Shown: positions 16,433 to 25,336, numbered from the stretch's first letter. The stretch is 64,000 nt of DNA from Lachnospiraceae bacterium UBA3316 (GCA_002361955.1 DESK01000010.1:69649-133648); one strand, 5' to 3'. A program made the numbers and translations. The notes: generated by a model from the sequence alone, not told the origin.

Positions 16433-16573
16433 TTATTTCAGAGCGACATGGTAAGCGGACCACAGTTTATCGATGGTCTCTTTCTGCGAGTTGATGATCT
16501 TCCAAAGGGTTTCATTATCTTGCTTTAATTTTGCGTTTTCGGCAAGCAGTTCCTGCATCATATTTTCGTTCAT
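16433..16573 (-). CDS. Small coiled-coil protein, 46 residues, unrecognised
   Basis: Reading the minus strand from ATG at 16573 gives MNENMMQELLAENAKLKQDN and continues to a TAA at 16433. The ATG is preceded by GGAGAG at 7 bases. Upstream is a promoter-like TTGTAA-N17-TATCAT next to the palindrome ACAATATTGT. The product is acidic/basic and strongly heptad-like (Leu/Ile at a/d positions: ELLAENAKLK...LWKIINSQKETIDKLW), with two Trp. It should form a short alpha-helical coiled coil. I recognise no family. It stands alone between dus and the rimP promoter, on the opposite strand. Reality is supported by the site, the promoter and the coherent helix pattern. Confidence 0.6.
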   Translation of the reverse strand: MNENMMQELLAENAKLKQDNETLWKIINSQKETIDKLWSAYHVALK

Positions 16574-16775
16574 TTGTTCTCTCCTCTATGCATGATACAT
16601 ATATTACAATATTGTTACAAAAATGTAAAGCAGAATCGCATAACAAAATGTTAGATTTATCGACATGGTAGGACAATAACCGACTTTATGGAACTATTGT
16701 ATCATAGCAGGCGGGGATTCGAGAAGTTAAGAAAGTGCTTAGTTACAATGCGCCCCAGAGCAAATCCCATTCACG

Positions 16776-16834
16776 AAGCGGAGCGCAGACAATTTTAGAT
16801 GGATTTACGAAGGCTGCTGTGAACAGTACAAATA
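16776..16834 (+). repeat. Dispersed intergenic repeat, copy A
   Basis: A run beginning AAGCGGAGCGCAGACAATTT and continuing TAGATGGATTTACGAA is matched at 48484-48520, where the text is AAGCGGAGAGCAGATAATTT then AGATGGATTTGTGAA. The first ~35 bases agree at roughly 31 positions. It has no coding frame and is not flanked by an obvious direct repeat. Confidence 0.55.
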
Positions 16835-16863
16835 GGGACGAATAGGGAGAAGGAAAAAAATGC

Positions 16864-16892
16864 TTGCATTAAATAGAAGAAAGTGCTATAGT
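16864..16892 (+). promoter_or_regulatory. Promoter of the rimP-nusA-infB operon
   Basis: TTGCAT (16864-16869), 17-base spacer, TATAGT (16887-16892). Transcription would start near 16899, about 20 bases before the leader hairpin. Confidence 0.8.
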
Positions 16893-16918
16893 GGGAGATG
16901 ATGATGATATGTACTAGA

Positions 16919-16950
16919 ATATGAGTGGGCAGATGCCCACTCATATTTTT
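16919..16950 (+). terminator. Leader terminator (attenuator) upstream of rimP
   Basis: Perfect 12-base-pair stem ATATGAGTGGGC (16919-16930) / GCCCACTCATAT (16935-16946), AGAT loop, followed by TTTT. It begins ~20 bases into the transcript and precedes the rimP start by 60 bases, so it can stop the whole nusA-infB operon. NusA itself promotes hairpin termination, so autoregulation is a reasonable inference. Confidence 0.85.
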
Positions 16951-17010
16951 GTAAAAGACGGTGAAAGCCGAGGGTTTTTGCCGGAAACAATCAGAAGAAG
17001 GGTGGTAGGA

Positions 17011-17478
17011 ATGTCAAAGAGAGAAATCTATGAACAGAAAACGGAGGCATTGATTACTCCTCTTGTGGAGGAAAAGGGATTTGAACTGGTGGATGTAGAG
17101 TATGTCAAGGAGGGCGGAAACTGGTATCTCAGAGCCTATATTGACAAACCGGGAGGCATTACGGTGGATGACTGCGAGGTGATTAGCCGTGCCTTAAGCG
17201 ACAGACTGGATGAGGATGACTTCATCGATGAGGCCTATATCCTGGAGGTCAGCTCACCGGGGCTTGGAAGACCCCTTAAAAAGGAAAAAGACTTCGCAAG
17301 AAGTGTGGGACAGGAAGTAGAGCTTCGGACCTACAGGGCTGTTGACAGACAGAAGGAGTTTACAGGCATTCTAAGCGCATACGATAAGAGCAGCATCACC
17401 CTGAAAATGGAGAATGAGGAGATGCTGGTCTTCGACAGAGCAAATGTGGCTTTGGTCAGGCTTGCATTTGACTTTTGA
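17011..17478 (+). CDS. rimP: Ribosome maturation factor RimP
   Basis: 155 residues. Assists 30S subunit maturation. The start at 17011 (MSKREIYEQK) follows GGGTGGTAGGA; the in-frame ATG at 16921 lies inside the leader hairpin and is rejected. Family motifs are GFELVDVEYVKEGGNWYLRAYIDKPGGI, split over ~35-62, then DDCEVISRALSDRLDE and YILEVSSPGLGRPL, the signature before the C-terminal SH3-like domain. First gene of the operon; its stop is 23 bases before nusA. Confidence 0.96.
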   Translation: MSKREIYEQKTEALITPLVEEKGFELVDVEYVKEGGNWYLRAYIDKPGGITVDDCEVISRALSDRLDEDDFIDEAYILEVSSPGLGRPLKKEKDFARSVGQEVELRTYRAVDRQKEFTGILSAYDKSSITLKMENEEMLVFDRANVALVRLAFDF

Positions 17479-17501
17479 GTGATAAAGGAGGAGATCAAAT
17501 C

Positions 17502-18707
17502 ATGAATAACGAGTTGTTGGAAGCCTTAAATATTCTGGAGAAGGAGAAGAATATCAGCAAGGATACGCTTCTGGAGGCTATCGAGCAGTCACTGCTTCAG
17601 GCCTGCAAAAACCACTTCGGAAAAGCGGACAACGTAAAAGTATTTATTGACCCGGAGACCTGTGAATTCAATGTCCATGCGGAGAAAACGGTAGTGGAGA
17701 ATGTGGAGGATCCCGTGATGGAGATCAGTCTTGCAAACGCGAAGCTGATCGATTCCAAGTATGATATCGGAGATATCGTGAACGTGGAGATCAAGTCCAG
17801 AGAATTCGGCAGGATCGCAACGCAGAATGCCAAAAATGTGATTCTTCAGAAGATCCGTGAGGAAGAGAGAAAGGTTCTGTACAATCAGTATTACAGTAAG
17901 GAAAAGGATATCGTTACCGGTATCGTGCAGCGTTATATAGGAAGAAATGTAAGCATCAACCTGGGCAAGATCGACGCGGTCTTAAATGAGAACGAGATGG
18001 TGAAGGGAGAGGTCTTCCGCCCCACGGAGCGCATTAAGGTGTACGTGGTGGAGGTGAAGGATACCTCTAAGGGCCCGAAGGTGGTAGTGTCCAGAACCCA
18101 TCCGGAGCTGGTAAAGCGCCTGTTTGAGTCTGAGGTAACGGAAGTCAAAGACGGTACGGTGGAGATCAAGGCGATCGCCAGAGAGGCAGGCAGCAGAACA
18201 AAGATCGCCGTCTGGTCGAACAATCCGGATGTAGATCCTGTGGGAGCCTGCGTGGGTATGAACGGAGCCAGGGTCAACGCGATCGTGGAGGAGCTTCGCG
18301 GAGAGAAGATTGATATTCTCAACTGGAGTGACAATGCGGCCATATTGATCGAAAATGCCCTGAGCCCTGCCAAGGTGATATCTGTCATCGCGGATGACGA
18401 CGAGAAATCGGCCAAGGTGGTAGTGCCTGACTATCAGCTTTCCCTGGCGATCGGAAAAGAAGGCCAGAACGCAAGGCTGGCAGCGAGACTGACAGGCTTT
18501 AAGATCGATATCAAGAGCGAGACACAGGCCAGAGAATCCGGAGATTTCGATGATTATTACCTGGAGGAGGATGAGTTCGAAGAGGATTATGAGGATACTT
18601 ACGAGGAGGAATACGAGGATTTCTATGAGGAGGAGTATCCGGCAGAGGGAGAGGAAGCCGACGGAGAACATCCGGCAGAGGCGTCCTTAAACGAGGAGCA
18701 GGAGTAG
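17502..18707 (+). CDS. nusA: Transcription termination/antitermination factor NusA
   Basis: 401 residues. It binds RNA polymerase and nascent RNA, enhancing pausing, termination or antitermination. The start at 17502 (MNNELLEAL) has AGGAGG nearby; the ATG at 17475 overlaps rimP and lacks one. Domains: N-terminal polymerase-binding (1-125), S1 (~130-200, with GIVQRYIGRNVSINLGKI), KH1 and KH2 (~200-345; VGACVGMNGARVNAIVEEL, AIGKEGQNARLAARLTG). The last ~50 residues form an unusually acidic, tyrosine-dotted tail (DFDDYYLEEDEFEEDYEDTY onward), where longer NusA proteins have acidic repeats. Confidence 0.97.
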   Translation: MNNELLEALNILEKEKNISKDTLLEAIEQSLLQACKNHFGKADNVKVFIDPETCEFNVHAEKTVVENVEDPVMEISLANAKLIDSKYDIGDIVNVEIKSREFGRIATQNAKNVILQKIREEERKVLYNQYYSKEKDIVTGIVQRYIGRNVSINLGKIDAVLNENEMVKGEVFRPTERIKVYVVEVKDTSKGPKVVVSRTHPELVKRLFESEVTEVKDGTVEIKAIAREAGSRTKIAVWSNNPDVDPVGACVGMNGARVNAIVEELRGEKIDILNWSDNAAILIENALSPAKVISVIADDDEKSAKVVVPDYQLSLAIGKEGQNARLAARLTGFKIDIKSETQARESGDFDDYYLEEDEFEEDYEDTYEEEYEDFYEEEYPAEGEEADGEHPAEASLNEEQE

Positions 18708-18710
18708 TCC

Positions 18711-18989
18711 ATGGGTCAGGTGAAGAAGGTTCCTATGCGAAAATGCATCGGGTGCCAGGAAATGAAAAATAAAAAAGAAATGATGCGTATCCTGCGTACT
18801 ACGGAGGACCAGGTAGTTCTCGATACCACAGGAAAGAAAAACGGCAGGGGCGCATACATTTGTTTTTCGAAGGAATGTTTTGCCAGGGCGGTCAAAAGCA
18901 AGGCGTTAGAAAGATCCCTGAAAATGAGCATTCCGCAGGAAATATACGACAGTTTAAAGAAGGAGATCGATGCGATTGAGACAAAGTAG
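18711..18989 (+). CDS. rnpM: YlxR/RnpM family RNA-binding protein (DUF448)
   Basis: 92 residues. CIGCQEMKNKKEMMRI and GRGAYICFSKECFARAV are the family signatures; the fold binds RNA, and the Bacillus homologue has been linked to modulation of RNase P. Only 3 bases separate it from nusA, and its end overlaps the next gene by 20 bases, so translation is coupled. The two Cys pairs (CIGC, and C in YICFSKEC) are conserved in many homologues. Its location between nusA and infB is standard in Firmicutes. Confidence 0.92.
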   Translation: MGQVKKVPMRKCIGCQEMKNKKEMMRILRTTEDQVVLDTTGKKNGRGAYICFSKECFARAVKSKALERSLKMSIPQEIYDSLKKEIDAIETK

Positions 18990-19284
18990 GGTGTTATCTC
19001 TGGTCGGGCTGGCCACAAAGGCAGGCAGGACGGTGAGCGGTGAGTTTTCCACGGAGAAGGCAGTAAAGACGGGGGAAGCCAGGCTTGTGATCGTCTCGGA
19101 GGAGGCCTCTGACAATACGAAGAAGAAATTCCAGAATATGTGTGCGTATTACAAGGTCCCGATTTATTTCTATGGGACGAAGGATGAGCTGGGAAGGGCT
19201 ATGGGCAAGGAGTTCCGGGCTTCCCTTGCCGTTCTCGATGAGGGCCTTGGCAATGCGATGAAGGAACAGCTTGAACGGAGGTAG
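18970..19284 (+). CDS. L7Ae-family ribosomal/K-turn binding protein (YlxQ-like)
   Basis: 104 residues of the L7Ae/L30e/S12e/Gadd45 fold: [22 protein letters not shown] opens it, then [18 protein letters not shown] and [19 protein letters not shown]. Relatives bind kink-turn RNA. The start at 18970 lies inside rnpM with AAGGAG 5 bases upstream. It sits between rnpM and infB as in other Firmicutes; the exact RNA target is not known from sequence. Confidence 0.88.
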   Translation: MRLRQSRVLSLVGLATKAGRTVSGEFSTEKAVKTGEARLVIVSEEASDNTKKKFQNMCAYYKVPIYFYGTKDELGRAMGKEFRASLAVLDEGLGNAMKEQLERR

Positions 19285-19289
19285 TCGAT

Positions 19290-22076
19290 ATGTCGAAAAT
19301 CAGAGTGCATGAGCTAGCGAAGGAGTTGGGAAGGGACAACAAGGAGATTCTCAGCTTTTTGGCGGAAAGGGGAATAGAGGTAAAAAGTCATATGAGTTCG
19401 ATAGAGAACGAGCAGATGGAAATAGTAAAAAAAGAGTTAGGAAAAGCAGAGAAAACGGAGGCTTCCGCAGCCCCCAAAAAGAAAAATATTACGCAGGTAT
19501 TTCACCCGCAGAACAGCCGTACGGGAATCGGAAGGCAGAGATCTAAGCAAGGGAAGGGACAGCGGGCCGAGGGCCAGCAGCCGAGACAGCCGAAGGCCCA
19601 GGAGGACCAGCAGCCGAAGCAGGTGAAAGCCCCGGAGGCCAGCCAGCAGCTGAGACAGCCGAAGACCCAGGAGGGCAGCCAGCAGCCCAGGCAGCCGAGA
19701 ACCCAGGAGGGCGGCCAGCAGCCCAGGCAGCCGAAGGCCCAGGAGGCCAGCCGGGAGTCCAGGCAGCCGAGAACCCAGGAAGGACAGCAGGGCCAGAACA
19801 GAAGCCAGGGCAGAGGCCAGGGCAGAAGCCAGGACGGCCAGAACAGAGGCCAGGGCAGAGGGCAGAACGACAGACGTTTCCAGGGCGGAAATGGCCAGGG
19901 TGAAAGAAGAACCCAGGGCGGCAACAGGCCCCAGGGCGACAGAAGGCCTCAGGGCCAGGGCGGCAACAGACCCCAGGGCGACAGAAGACCCCAGGGCCAG
20001 GGCGGCAGCAGACCCCAAGGAGACAGAAGGCCCCAGGGCCAGGGCGGTAACAGGCCTCAGGGCGACAGAAGGCCCCAGGGCGGACGTTCCCAGGGAATCC
20101 CGCAGGCTCCCATGGAGATGAAGCCCCTGACGAAGGAGTCAAGAACCAGGACAGATAAGGTAAAACAGGAGCGCGTAGATAAATTCGAGCGCTATGAGAA
20201 GGGCGGCGGACGTCCTCAGGGCGGGAACAGGCCAAATCAGAAGAATAATAACGGACGGGGCGGAAAGAATAACATTAAGCCTCCTGTAAAGCCCGCGCCG
20301 CAGGAGAAGAAAGAGGATGAAATCAAGACCATTATTCTGCCGGAGAAGCTGACGATCGGGGAACTGGCGGAAAAGATGAAGATTCCCGCGTCCACGATCA
20401 TTAAAAAGCTTTTCCTGGAAGGCGTGATGGTGACGGTAAACCATGAGATCGACTATGACAAGGCCGAGGAGATCGCCATGGAGTACAATTGTATCGCAGA
20501 GCCGGAGGAAAAGGTGGATGTGATCGAAGAGCTTCTGAAGGAGGATGAGGAGGACGAATCCAAGATGGTTTCAAGGCCGCCTGTAGTCTGTGTCATGGGA
20601 CACGTAGACCACGGCAAAACCTCCCTTCTGGATGCAATCAGAAATACCCATGTGATTGCCAAGGAGGCCGGCGGCATTACGCAGCATATCGGCGCCTATG
20701 TGGTGAGCATCAATGGACAGAAGATCACATTCCTGGATACACCGGGCCATGAGGCATTTACCGCGATGCGTATGCGTGGAGCCAATGCCACGGATATCGC
20801 GATTCTGGTGGTGGCTGCAGACGACGGTGTGATGCCGCAGACGGTAGAGGCTATCAACCATGCAAAGGCAGCCGGCACAGAGATCATCGTGGCGATCAAC
20901 AAGATCGATAAACCCAGCGCAAATGTAGAGAGAGTGAAGCAGGAGCTGGCTGAATATGAGCTGGTGCCGGAGGACTGGGGCGGAAGCACGATCTTTGTAC
21001 CGGTATCCGCCAAGAGCCATGAGGGAATCGACACCCTGCTGGAGATGATCCTCCTGACGGCGGAGATCAGCGAGCTGAAGGCAAATCCGAACAGAGCAGC
21101 CAGAGGCCTGGTTATCGAGGCGGAGCTTGATAAGGGAAAAGGCCCTGTGGCCACCGTTCTGGTGCAGAAGGGTGTTCTCCATGTGGGAGATCCTGTGGCG
21201 GCAGGTTCCTGCTACGGAAAAGTCCGTGCCATGATGGACGATAAGGGAAGACGCGTGAAGGAAGCGGGCCCCTCAACGCCGGTGGAGATCCTGGGACTTT
21301 CCGATGTGCCGAATGCCGGAGAGATCTTTGTGGCTACGGCTAATGAGAAAGAGGCGAGAAGCTTTGCGGAGACCTTTATCAGCCAGGGCAGGGAGAAGCT
21401 TCTGGAGGAGACAAAGTCCAAGTCTCTGTCCCTGAACGATATCTTCGACCAGATCAAGGAGGGAAGCCTGAAGGAGCTCGACCTGATCGTGAAGGCCGAT
21501 GTGCAGGGATCTGTGGAGGCAGTGAAACAGAGTCTTCTGAAATTGTCAAATGAGGAAGTTGTAGTTAAGATCATTCACGGAGGCGTAGGCGCCATCAATG
21601 AGTCTGATGTAAGCCTGGCCAGCGCGTCAAACGCGATCATCATAGGTTTCAATGTGCGTCCGGACGCCACAGCCAAAGCGACGGCTGAGCGGGAGGGCGT
21701 GGATGTGCGCCTGTACCGGGTGATCTACGATGCCATTGCCGATGTGGAGCGGGCTATGAAGGGAATGCTGGATCCTGTGTATGAGGAGAAGGTAATCGGC
21801 CACGCGGAGGTGCGCCAGACCTTCAAGGCTTCCGGCGTAGGTACGATCGCAGGTTCCTACGTGCTGGACGGCGTATTCCAGAGAAATTGCCTGGTGCGCA
21901 TCAGCAGAGAAGGAAAGCAGATCTATGAAGGAAGCCTGGCATCCTTAAAGCGCTTTAAGGACGACGTGAAAGAGGTCAGAGCCGGCTACGAGTGTGGATT
22001 GGTGTTTGAGAAATTTAATGACCTGCAGGAACTGGATGTGGTAGAGGCATATATCATGGCAGAGGTTCCTCGCTAA
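19290..22076 (+). CDS. infB: Translation initiation factor IF-2
   Basis: 928 residues. A GTPase that brings initiator tRNA to the 30S subunit. It starts with the IF2-N helix-turn ([20 protein letters not shown]), then a very long low-complexity segment (~85-330) rich in Gln, Arg, Pro and Gly, a second IF2-N region ([22 protein letters not shown]), and the G domain with GHVDHGKT at 437-444, DTPGHE and NKIDKP. Domains II, III and IV follow with normal motifs ([16 protein letters not shown]). SD is GGAGG at 19277. The disordered segment is strongly basic, opposite in charge to the acidic NusA tail encoded just upstream. Confidence 0.97.
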   Translation: MSKIRVHELAKELGRDNKEILSFLAERGIEVKSHMSSIENEQMEIVKKELGKAEKTEASAAPKKKNITQVFHPQNSRTGIGRQRSKQGKGQRAEGQQPRQPKAQEDQQPKQVKAPEASQQLRQPKTQEGSQQPRQPRTQEGGQQPRQPKAQEASRESRQPRTQEGQQGQNRSQGRGQGRSQDGQNRGQGRGQNDRRFQGGNGQGERRTQGGNRPQGDRRPQGQGGNRPQGDRRPQGQGGSRPQGDRRPQGQGGNRPQGDRRPQGGRSQGIPQAPMEMKPLTKESRTRTDKVKQERVDKFERYEKGGGRPQGGNRPNQKNNNGRGGKNNIKPPVKPAPQEKKEDEIKTIILPEKLTIGELAEKMKIPASTIIKKLFLEGVMVTVNHEIDYDKAEEIAMEYNCIAEPEEKVDVIEELLKEDEEDESKMVSRPPVVCVMGHVDHGKTSLLDAIRNTHVIAKEAGGITQHIGAYVVSINGQKITFLDTPGHEAFTAMRMRGANATDIAILVVAADDGVMPQTVEAINHAKAAGTEIIVAINKIDKPSANVERVKQELAEYELVPEDWGGSTIFVPVSAKSHEGIDTLLEMILLTAEISELKANPNRAARGLVIEAELDKGKGPVATVLVQKGVLHVGDPVAAGSCYGKVRAMMDDKGRRVKEAGPSTPVEILGLSDVPNAGEIFVATANEKEARSFAETFISQGREKLLEETKSKSLSLNDIFDQIKEGSLKELDLIVKADVQGSVEAVKQSLLKLSNEEVVVKIIHGGVGAINESDVSLASASNAIIIGFNVRPDATAKATAEREGVDVRLYRVIYDAIADVERAMKGMLDPVYEEKVIGHAEVRQTFKASGVGTIAGSYVLDGVFQRNCLVRISREGKQIYEGSLASLKRFKDDVKEVRAGYECGLVFEKFNDLQELDVVEAYIMAEVPR
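19913..20080 (+). repeat. Four 42-base tandem repeats inside infB
   Basis: The disordered part of IF-2 contains four successive copies of the 14-residue unit [14 protein letters not shown] (third copy has Ser for Asn), encoded by near-identical 42-base units. A looser array of [15 protein letters not shown] units lies before it (~19585-19790). Such repeats can change copy number by slippage. Confidence 0.85.
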
Positions 22077-22107
22077 GAATGCAATCAGAAAGCAGGATGA
22101 AAAGAAT

Positions 22108-22485
22108 ATGAGAAAAAACAGTATCAAGAGTACCCGTGTCAATGGTGAGGTTCAGCGAGAGCTGAGCCGCATCATCAGCCGGGAGATCAAGGATCCACGC
22201 ATTCATCCTATGACGAGCGTGGTGGCTGTAGAGGTAGCGCCGGATCTGAAGACCTGCAAGGCGTATGTCAGTGTGCTGGGTGATGAAAAGGCACAGCAGG
22301 ATACGCTGGCAGGGTTAAAAAGCGCGGTGGGATATATCCGCCGGGAACTGGCACGGACGATCAACCTGCGCAATACGCCGGAAATCCGTTTCGTGCTGGA
22401 TCAGTCCATTGAGTATGGAGTGAATATGTCGAAACTGATCGATGAGGTGACAGGCGGCTTAAGCGGAGATGATAAAAATGATTAA
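22108..22485 (+). CDS. rbfA: 30S ribosome-binding factor RbfA
   Basis: 125 residues. KH-fold cold-shock/ribosome assembly factor for 16S rRNA 5'-end maturation. NSIKSTRVNGEVQRELSRII is the family N-terminus; DPRIHPMTSVVAVEVAPDLK and AVGYIRRELARTINLRNTPE follow. Only a weak AGGATG precedes the ATG, 31 bases after infB. The last codons overlap the start of the DHH gene. Confidence 0.94.
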   Translation: MRKNSIKSTRVNGEVQRELSRIISREIKDPRIHPMTSVVAVEVAPDLKTCKAYVSVLGDEKAQQDTLAGLKSAVGYIRRELARTINLRNTPEIRFVLDQSIEYGVNMSKLIDEVTGGLSGDDKND

Positions 22486-23428
22486 TCTGGAAGCAGAACT
22501 GAAACAGGCAGGAAGCGCAGCCATCACCGGCCATGTAAGGCCGGACGGGGACTGCGTAGGTTCCTGTATGGGGCTGTACCTTTATATTAAGAAATATTTC
22601 CCCCAGGTAGAGCGGTTAGACGTGTATCTGGAGGAGTTTCCAGAGAGCTTTCGCTTTATCAAAGATATCGAGGCAGTAAAGCACTGCTGCCGGGAGGATT
22701 TTTCCTACGATGTGATATTCTGTCTGGATGCAGGCGATACGGCACGTCTCGGGGAGGCGAAAAAATATCTGGATACGGCAAAGAGAAGTATCTGTATCGA
22801 CCATCATATCAGCAATCAGGGATATGGTAATGTGAATTATATTATACCGGAAGCCAGCTCCACCTCGGAGCTGGTATACGGGCTTATGGAGCCTGATAAG
22901 GTTACAAAGGAGATTGCGGAGGCGCTGTACATGGGGATTTCCCATGACACGGGAGTCTTTCAGTATTCCTGTACTTCTCCGAAAACTATGGAGGTTGCCG
23001 GAAAGCTGATGGAGACGGGAATCAATTTCTCAGAGATCGTTGAAAAGACCTTCTTTGAGAAGACCTATGTGCAGAATCAAATTCTTGGCAGAGCTCTGCT
23101 GGAGAGTATCCTGGTGCTGGATAAACGGTGCATTATCAGCCATATCAGAAAAAAAGATATGGAATTTTATCATGCCGCTCCTATGGACATAGAGGGAATC
23201 GTCAGCCAGCTCCGCAATACGAAGGGCGTGGAGACGGCGATTTTCTTATATGAAACAAACAGCCAGGAGTTCAAGGTGAGCATGCGCTCCGACGGAAAAG
23301 TGGACGTGCAGGAAGTGGCGGTCTACTTTGGCGGCGGCGGGCACAAGCGGGCCGCAGGGTGTACCATGCAGGGTACGTTCTACGATGTGGTAAATAACCT
23401 GACCCGCCGTATTGAGAAACAGATGTAG
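22478..23428 (+). CDS. nrnA: DHH/DHHA1 phosphoesterase, NrnA-like oligoribonuclease/pAp phosphatase
   Basis: 316 residues from 22478, 9 bases after GGAG; the ATG at 22469 is only one base from it. NrnA-type enzymes degrade nanoRNAs and dephosphorylate pAp. Motifs: GHVRPDGDCVGS (motif I), CLDAGDT, the DHH motif IDHHISNQGYGN, GISHDTGVFQYS, and the DHHA1 glycine motif GGGGHKRAAG. It overlaps rbfA by 8 bases and belongs to the nusA-infB operon as in other Firmicutes. Whether it acts on nanoRNA, pAp or a cyclic dinucleotide product cannot be decided from sequence. Confidence 0.9.
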   Translation: MINLEAELKQAGSAAITGHVRPDGDCVGSCMGLYLYIKKYFPQVERLDVYLEEFPESFRFIKDIEAVKHCCREDFSYDVIFCLDAGDTARLGEAKKYLDTAKRSICIDHHISNQGYGNVNYIIPEASSTSELVYGLMEPDKVTKEIAEALYMGISHDTGVFQYSCTSPKTMEVAGKLMETGINFSEIVEKTFFEKTYVQNQILGRALLESILVLDKRCIISHIRKKDMEFYHAAPMDIEGIVSQLRNTKGVETAIFLYETNSQEFKVSMRSDGKVDVQEVAVYFGGGGHKRAAGCTMQGTFYDVVNNLTRRIEKQM

Positions 23429-23501
23429 CAGGGGTGCCGTTTGGCTTCAGGCTGGCATGCAGCGCAGCAGACCCTGGGAGATAGGATGGGGAGAAAAACA
23501 A

Positions 23502-24413
23502 GTGATACACGGAATTATTAATGTATATAAAGAAAAAGGCTATACTTCCCATGATGTGGTAGCAAAGCTTCGGGGAATTCTTGGACAGAAGAAAATCGGT
23601 CATACAGGAACGCTGGATCCGGACGCCGAGGGCGTTTTGCCCGTGTGCCTGGGAAAGGCTACGAAGGTGTGCGACCTGCTGGCGGATAAGGATAAGACCT
23701 ACCACGCCATTCTTCTGTTGGGAAAAACGACGGATACGCAGGATACCTCCGGCCGTGTGCTGAGGGAGGCCGAGGTGACTACCTCCATCAAGGAGGTCTA
23801 TCAGGCGATTCAGTCCTTTCAAGGTGACTATGAACAGGTTCCGCCTATGTATTCGGCCCTGAAGGTCAATGGAAAGAAGCTGTATGAGCTGGCCCGCGAG
23901 GGCAGGACTGTAGAGAGGGAGGCAAGGAAGGTACAGATTCATGAGATCAAAATTCATGAAATCGTTCTTCCGAGAGTGTCTATGACTGTTTCCTGCTCGA
24001 AGGGAACCTACATACGAACCCTGTGCCATGATATCGGAGAGAAGCTTGGCTGCGGGGGCTGCATGGAACAGCTCTTGCGCACCCAGGTGGGAAGCTTTTT
24101 CCTGGAGGACAGCCTGAAGCTGGAGGAGATCGAAATTTTAAAGGATCTTGGGCAGCTGGGGGAACATATCATCCGGATCGATGAGTTGTTTTCCGGCTAT
24201 CCTGCCGTGACGCTTAAAGAGGAATATCAGAAGCTTCTGGCCAACGGAAACCCTTTTTACAGCCGCCAGGCAAAAAAGCAGGTGTTTCCTGAAGGGAACG
24301 GATATGTGCGTGTATACGGCGCAGACGGGACTTTTTACGCGATTTATGAGTATATAAAAAAGGAAAACAGATTTCGTCCCGTAAAGATGTTTTATGATGG
24401 CAGCGGCGAATAA
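23502..24413 (+). CDS. truB: tRNA pseudouridine(55) synthase TruB
   Basis: 303 residues from a GTG at 23502 preceded by GGGGAG; an ATG frame from 23412 adds 30 residues foreign to the family. Makes pseudouridine 55 in the T-loop of tRNA. INVYKEKGYTSHDVV is the usual N-terminus, and the catalytic Asp39 lies in GHTGTLDPDAEGVLPVC. Later motifs: QVPPMYSALKVNGKKLYELAR and SCSKGTYIRTLCHDIG. A C-terminal PUA-like region follows. 73 bases after nrnA. Confidence 0.95.
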   Translation: MIHGIINVYKEKGYTSHDVVAKLRGILGQKKIGHTGTLDPDAEGVLPVCLGKATKVCDLLADKDKTYHAILLLGKTTDTQDTSGRVLREAEVTTSIKEVYQAIQSFQGDYEQVPPMYSALKVNGKKLYELAREGRTVEREARKVQIHEIKIHEIVLPRVSMTVSCSKGTYIRTLCHDIGEKLGCGGCMEQLLRTQVGSFFLEDSLKLEEIEILKDLGQLGEHIIRIDELFSGYPAVTLKEEYQKLLANGNPFYSRQAKKQVFPEGNGYVRVYGADGTFYAIYEYIKKENRFRPVKMFYDGSGE

Positions 24414-24442
24414 CATACTTCAAGGGAAAGGCTGAAGAGACT

Positions 24443-25336
24443 ATGGAATATATGCAGGGGCCAGGGGGCTTTTATATAGATGACGACACGGCAGTGACTC
24501 TGGGAAAATTTGACGGGCTTCATCTGGGCCACCAGAAGCTGGTGAGCCGTATACGGGAGCTGGAGAAAAGAAACTGCAAAAGTGTGGTGTTTACGCTGAA
24601 CCCCATGGAGAAGGGACAGATCCTTACGGATGAGGAGAGAAGGCGGATGGCCGCGAAGCTGGGCGTGGACTATCTTCTGGACTGTCCCCTGACGCCGGAG
24701 ATCACCCACATGGGCGCGGAGGAATTTATAGAGGATATTTTGGTTCGGGGGCTTCATGCCCGGTATCTGGTGGTAGGGAGCGATTTTCGCTTTGGCTACC
24801 AGAGAAGCGGAGATTTCAGGCTGCTGCAGGAGCTGCAGCACAGATATGGTTATACGGTGGAAGTGCTGAAAAAGGAGCAATACCACGGGCGGGATATCAG
24901 CAGTACCTATATCAGGGAGGAACTGGCTGCAGGTCATATGGAGACGGTGGGAGAGCTTTTGGGCTATCCGTTTTTTGTATCCGGGGAGGTGCTTCACGGG
25001 CAGGAGCCCGCGTCCGGTTCCCGTCTGTCTACGGTGAGCCTTGCGGCCAGCACAAGAAAGCTTTTGCCGCCTGAAGGGGTCTATATTACCAGGACGATTA
25101 TTGGAAAGGTGAGTTTTCCGGGAATCACGAATGTGGGAGGCAGTGAAAAGGGAAGAAAAAGTTTCCGGGGAGTAGAGACGTATCTTTTTGATTTTGACAG
25201 AGAGCTGCTGGGAGAAACGATCGAAATACAGTTTTTAAAGTGGATGCGCCCGGAAAAAAGCTTTTCTGCCAGGGAGGCGCTGCATCGTCAGATCGATGCG
25301 GATATTTCCTCAGGGAAGGAGTATTTTGGTGAATAG
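24443..25336 (+). CDS. ribF: Bifunctional riboflavin kinase/FAD synthetase, divergent kinase motif
   Basis: 297 residues. The N-terminal adenylyltransferase half is intact: VTLGKFDGLHLGHQKLV, GSDFRFGYQRSGD and ISSTYIREEL. The C-terminal riboflavin kinase half keeps GVYITR, FPGITNVG and GVETYLFDFDRELLGE, but the nucleotide-binding GFPTANL motif is not recognisable: the sequence reads GSRLSTVSLAAS, two residues shorter, keeping the Thr and replacing Asn with Ser. No frameshift restores it. FMN formation may therefore be weak or absent here, while FAD synthesis looks possible. Last member of the translation-factor cluster. Confidence 0.85.
   Translation: MEYMQGPGGFYIDDDTAVTLGKFDGLHLGHQKLVSRIRELEKRNCKSVVFTLNPMEKGQILTDEERRRMAAKLGVDYLLDCPLTPEITHMGAEEFIEDILVRGLHARYLVVGSDFRFGYQRSGDFRLLQELQHRYGYTVEVLKKEQYHGRDISSTYIREELAAGHMETVGELLGYPFFVSGEVLHGQEPASGSRLSTVSLAASTRKLLPPEGVYITRTIIGKVSFPGITNVGGSEKGRKSFRGVETYLFDFDRELLGETIEIQFLKWMRPEKSFSAREALHRQIDADISSGKEYFGE

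Noticed and set aside
16921..17010. 30-codon N-terminal extension of rimP
   Set aside because: The ATG lies inside the terminator hairpin and the added residues do not fit RimP.
19585..20080. Regular repeats resembling a CRISPR array
   Set aside because: The units are in-frame coding repeats within infB with no unique spacers.
19437..20235. Three overlapping minus-strand open frames opposite the infB repeat region
   Set aside because: They are low-complexity mirror images of the repeat array, without start signals.
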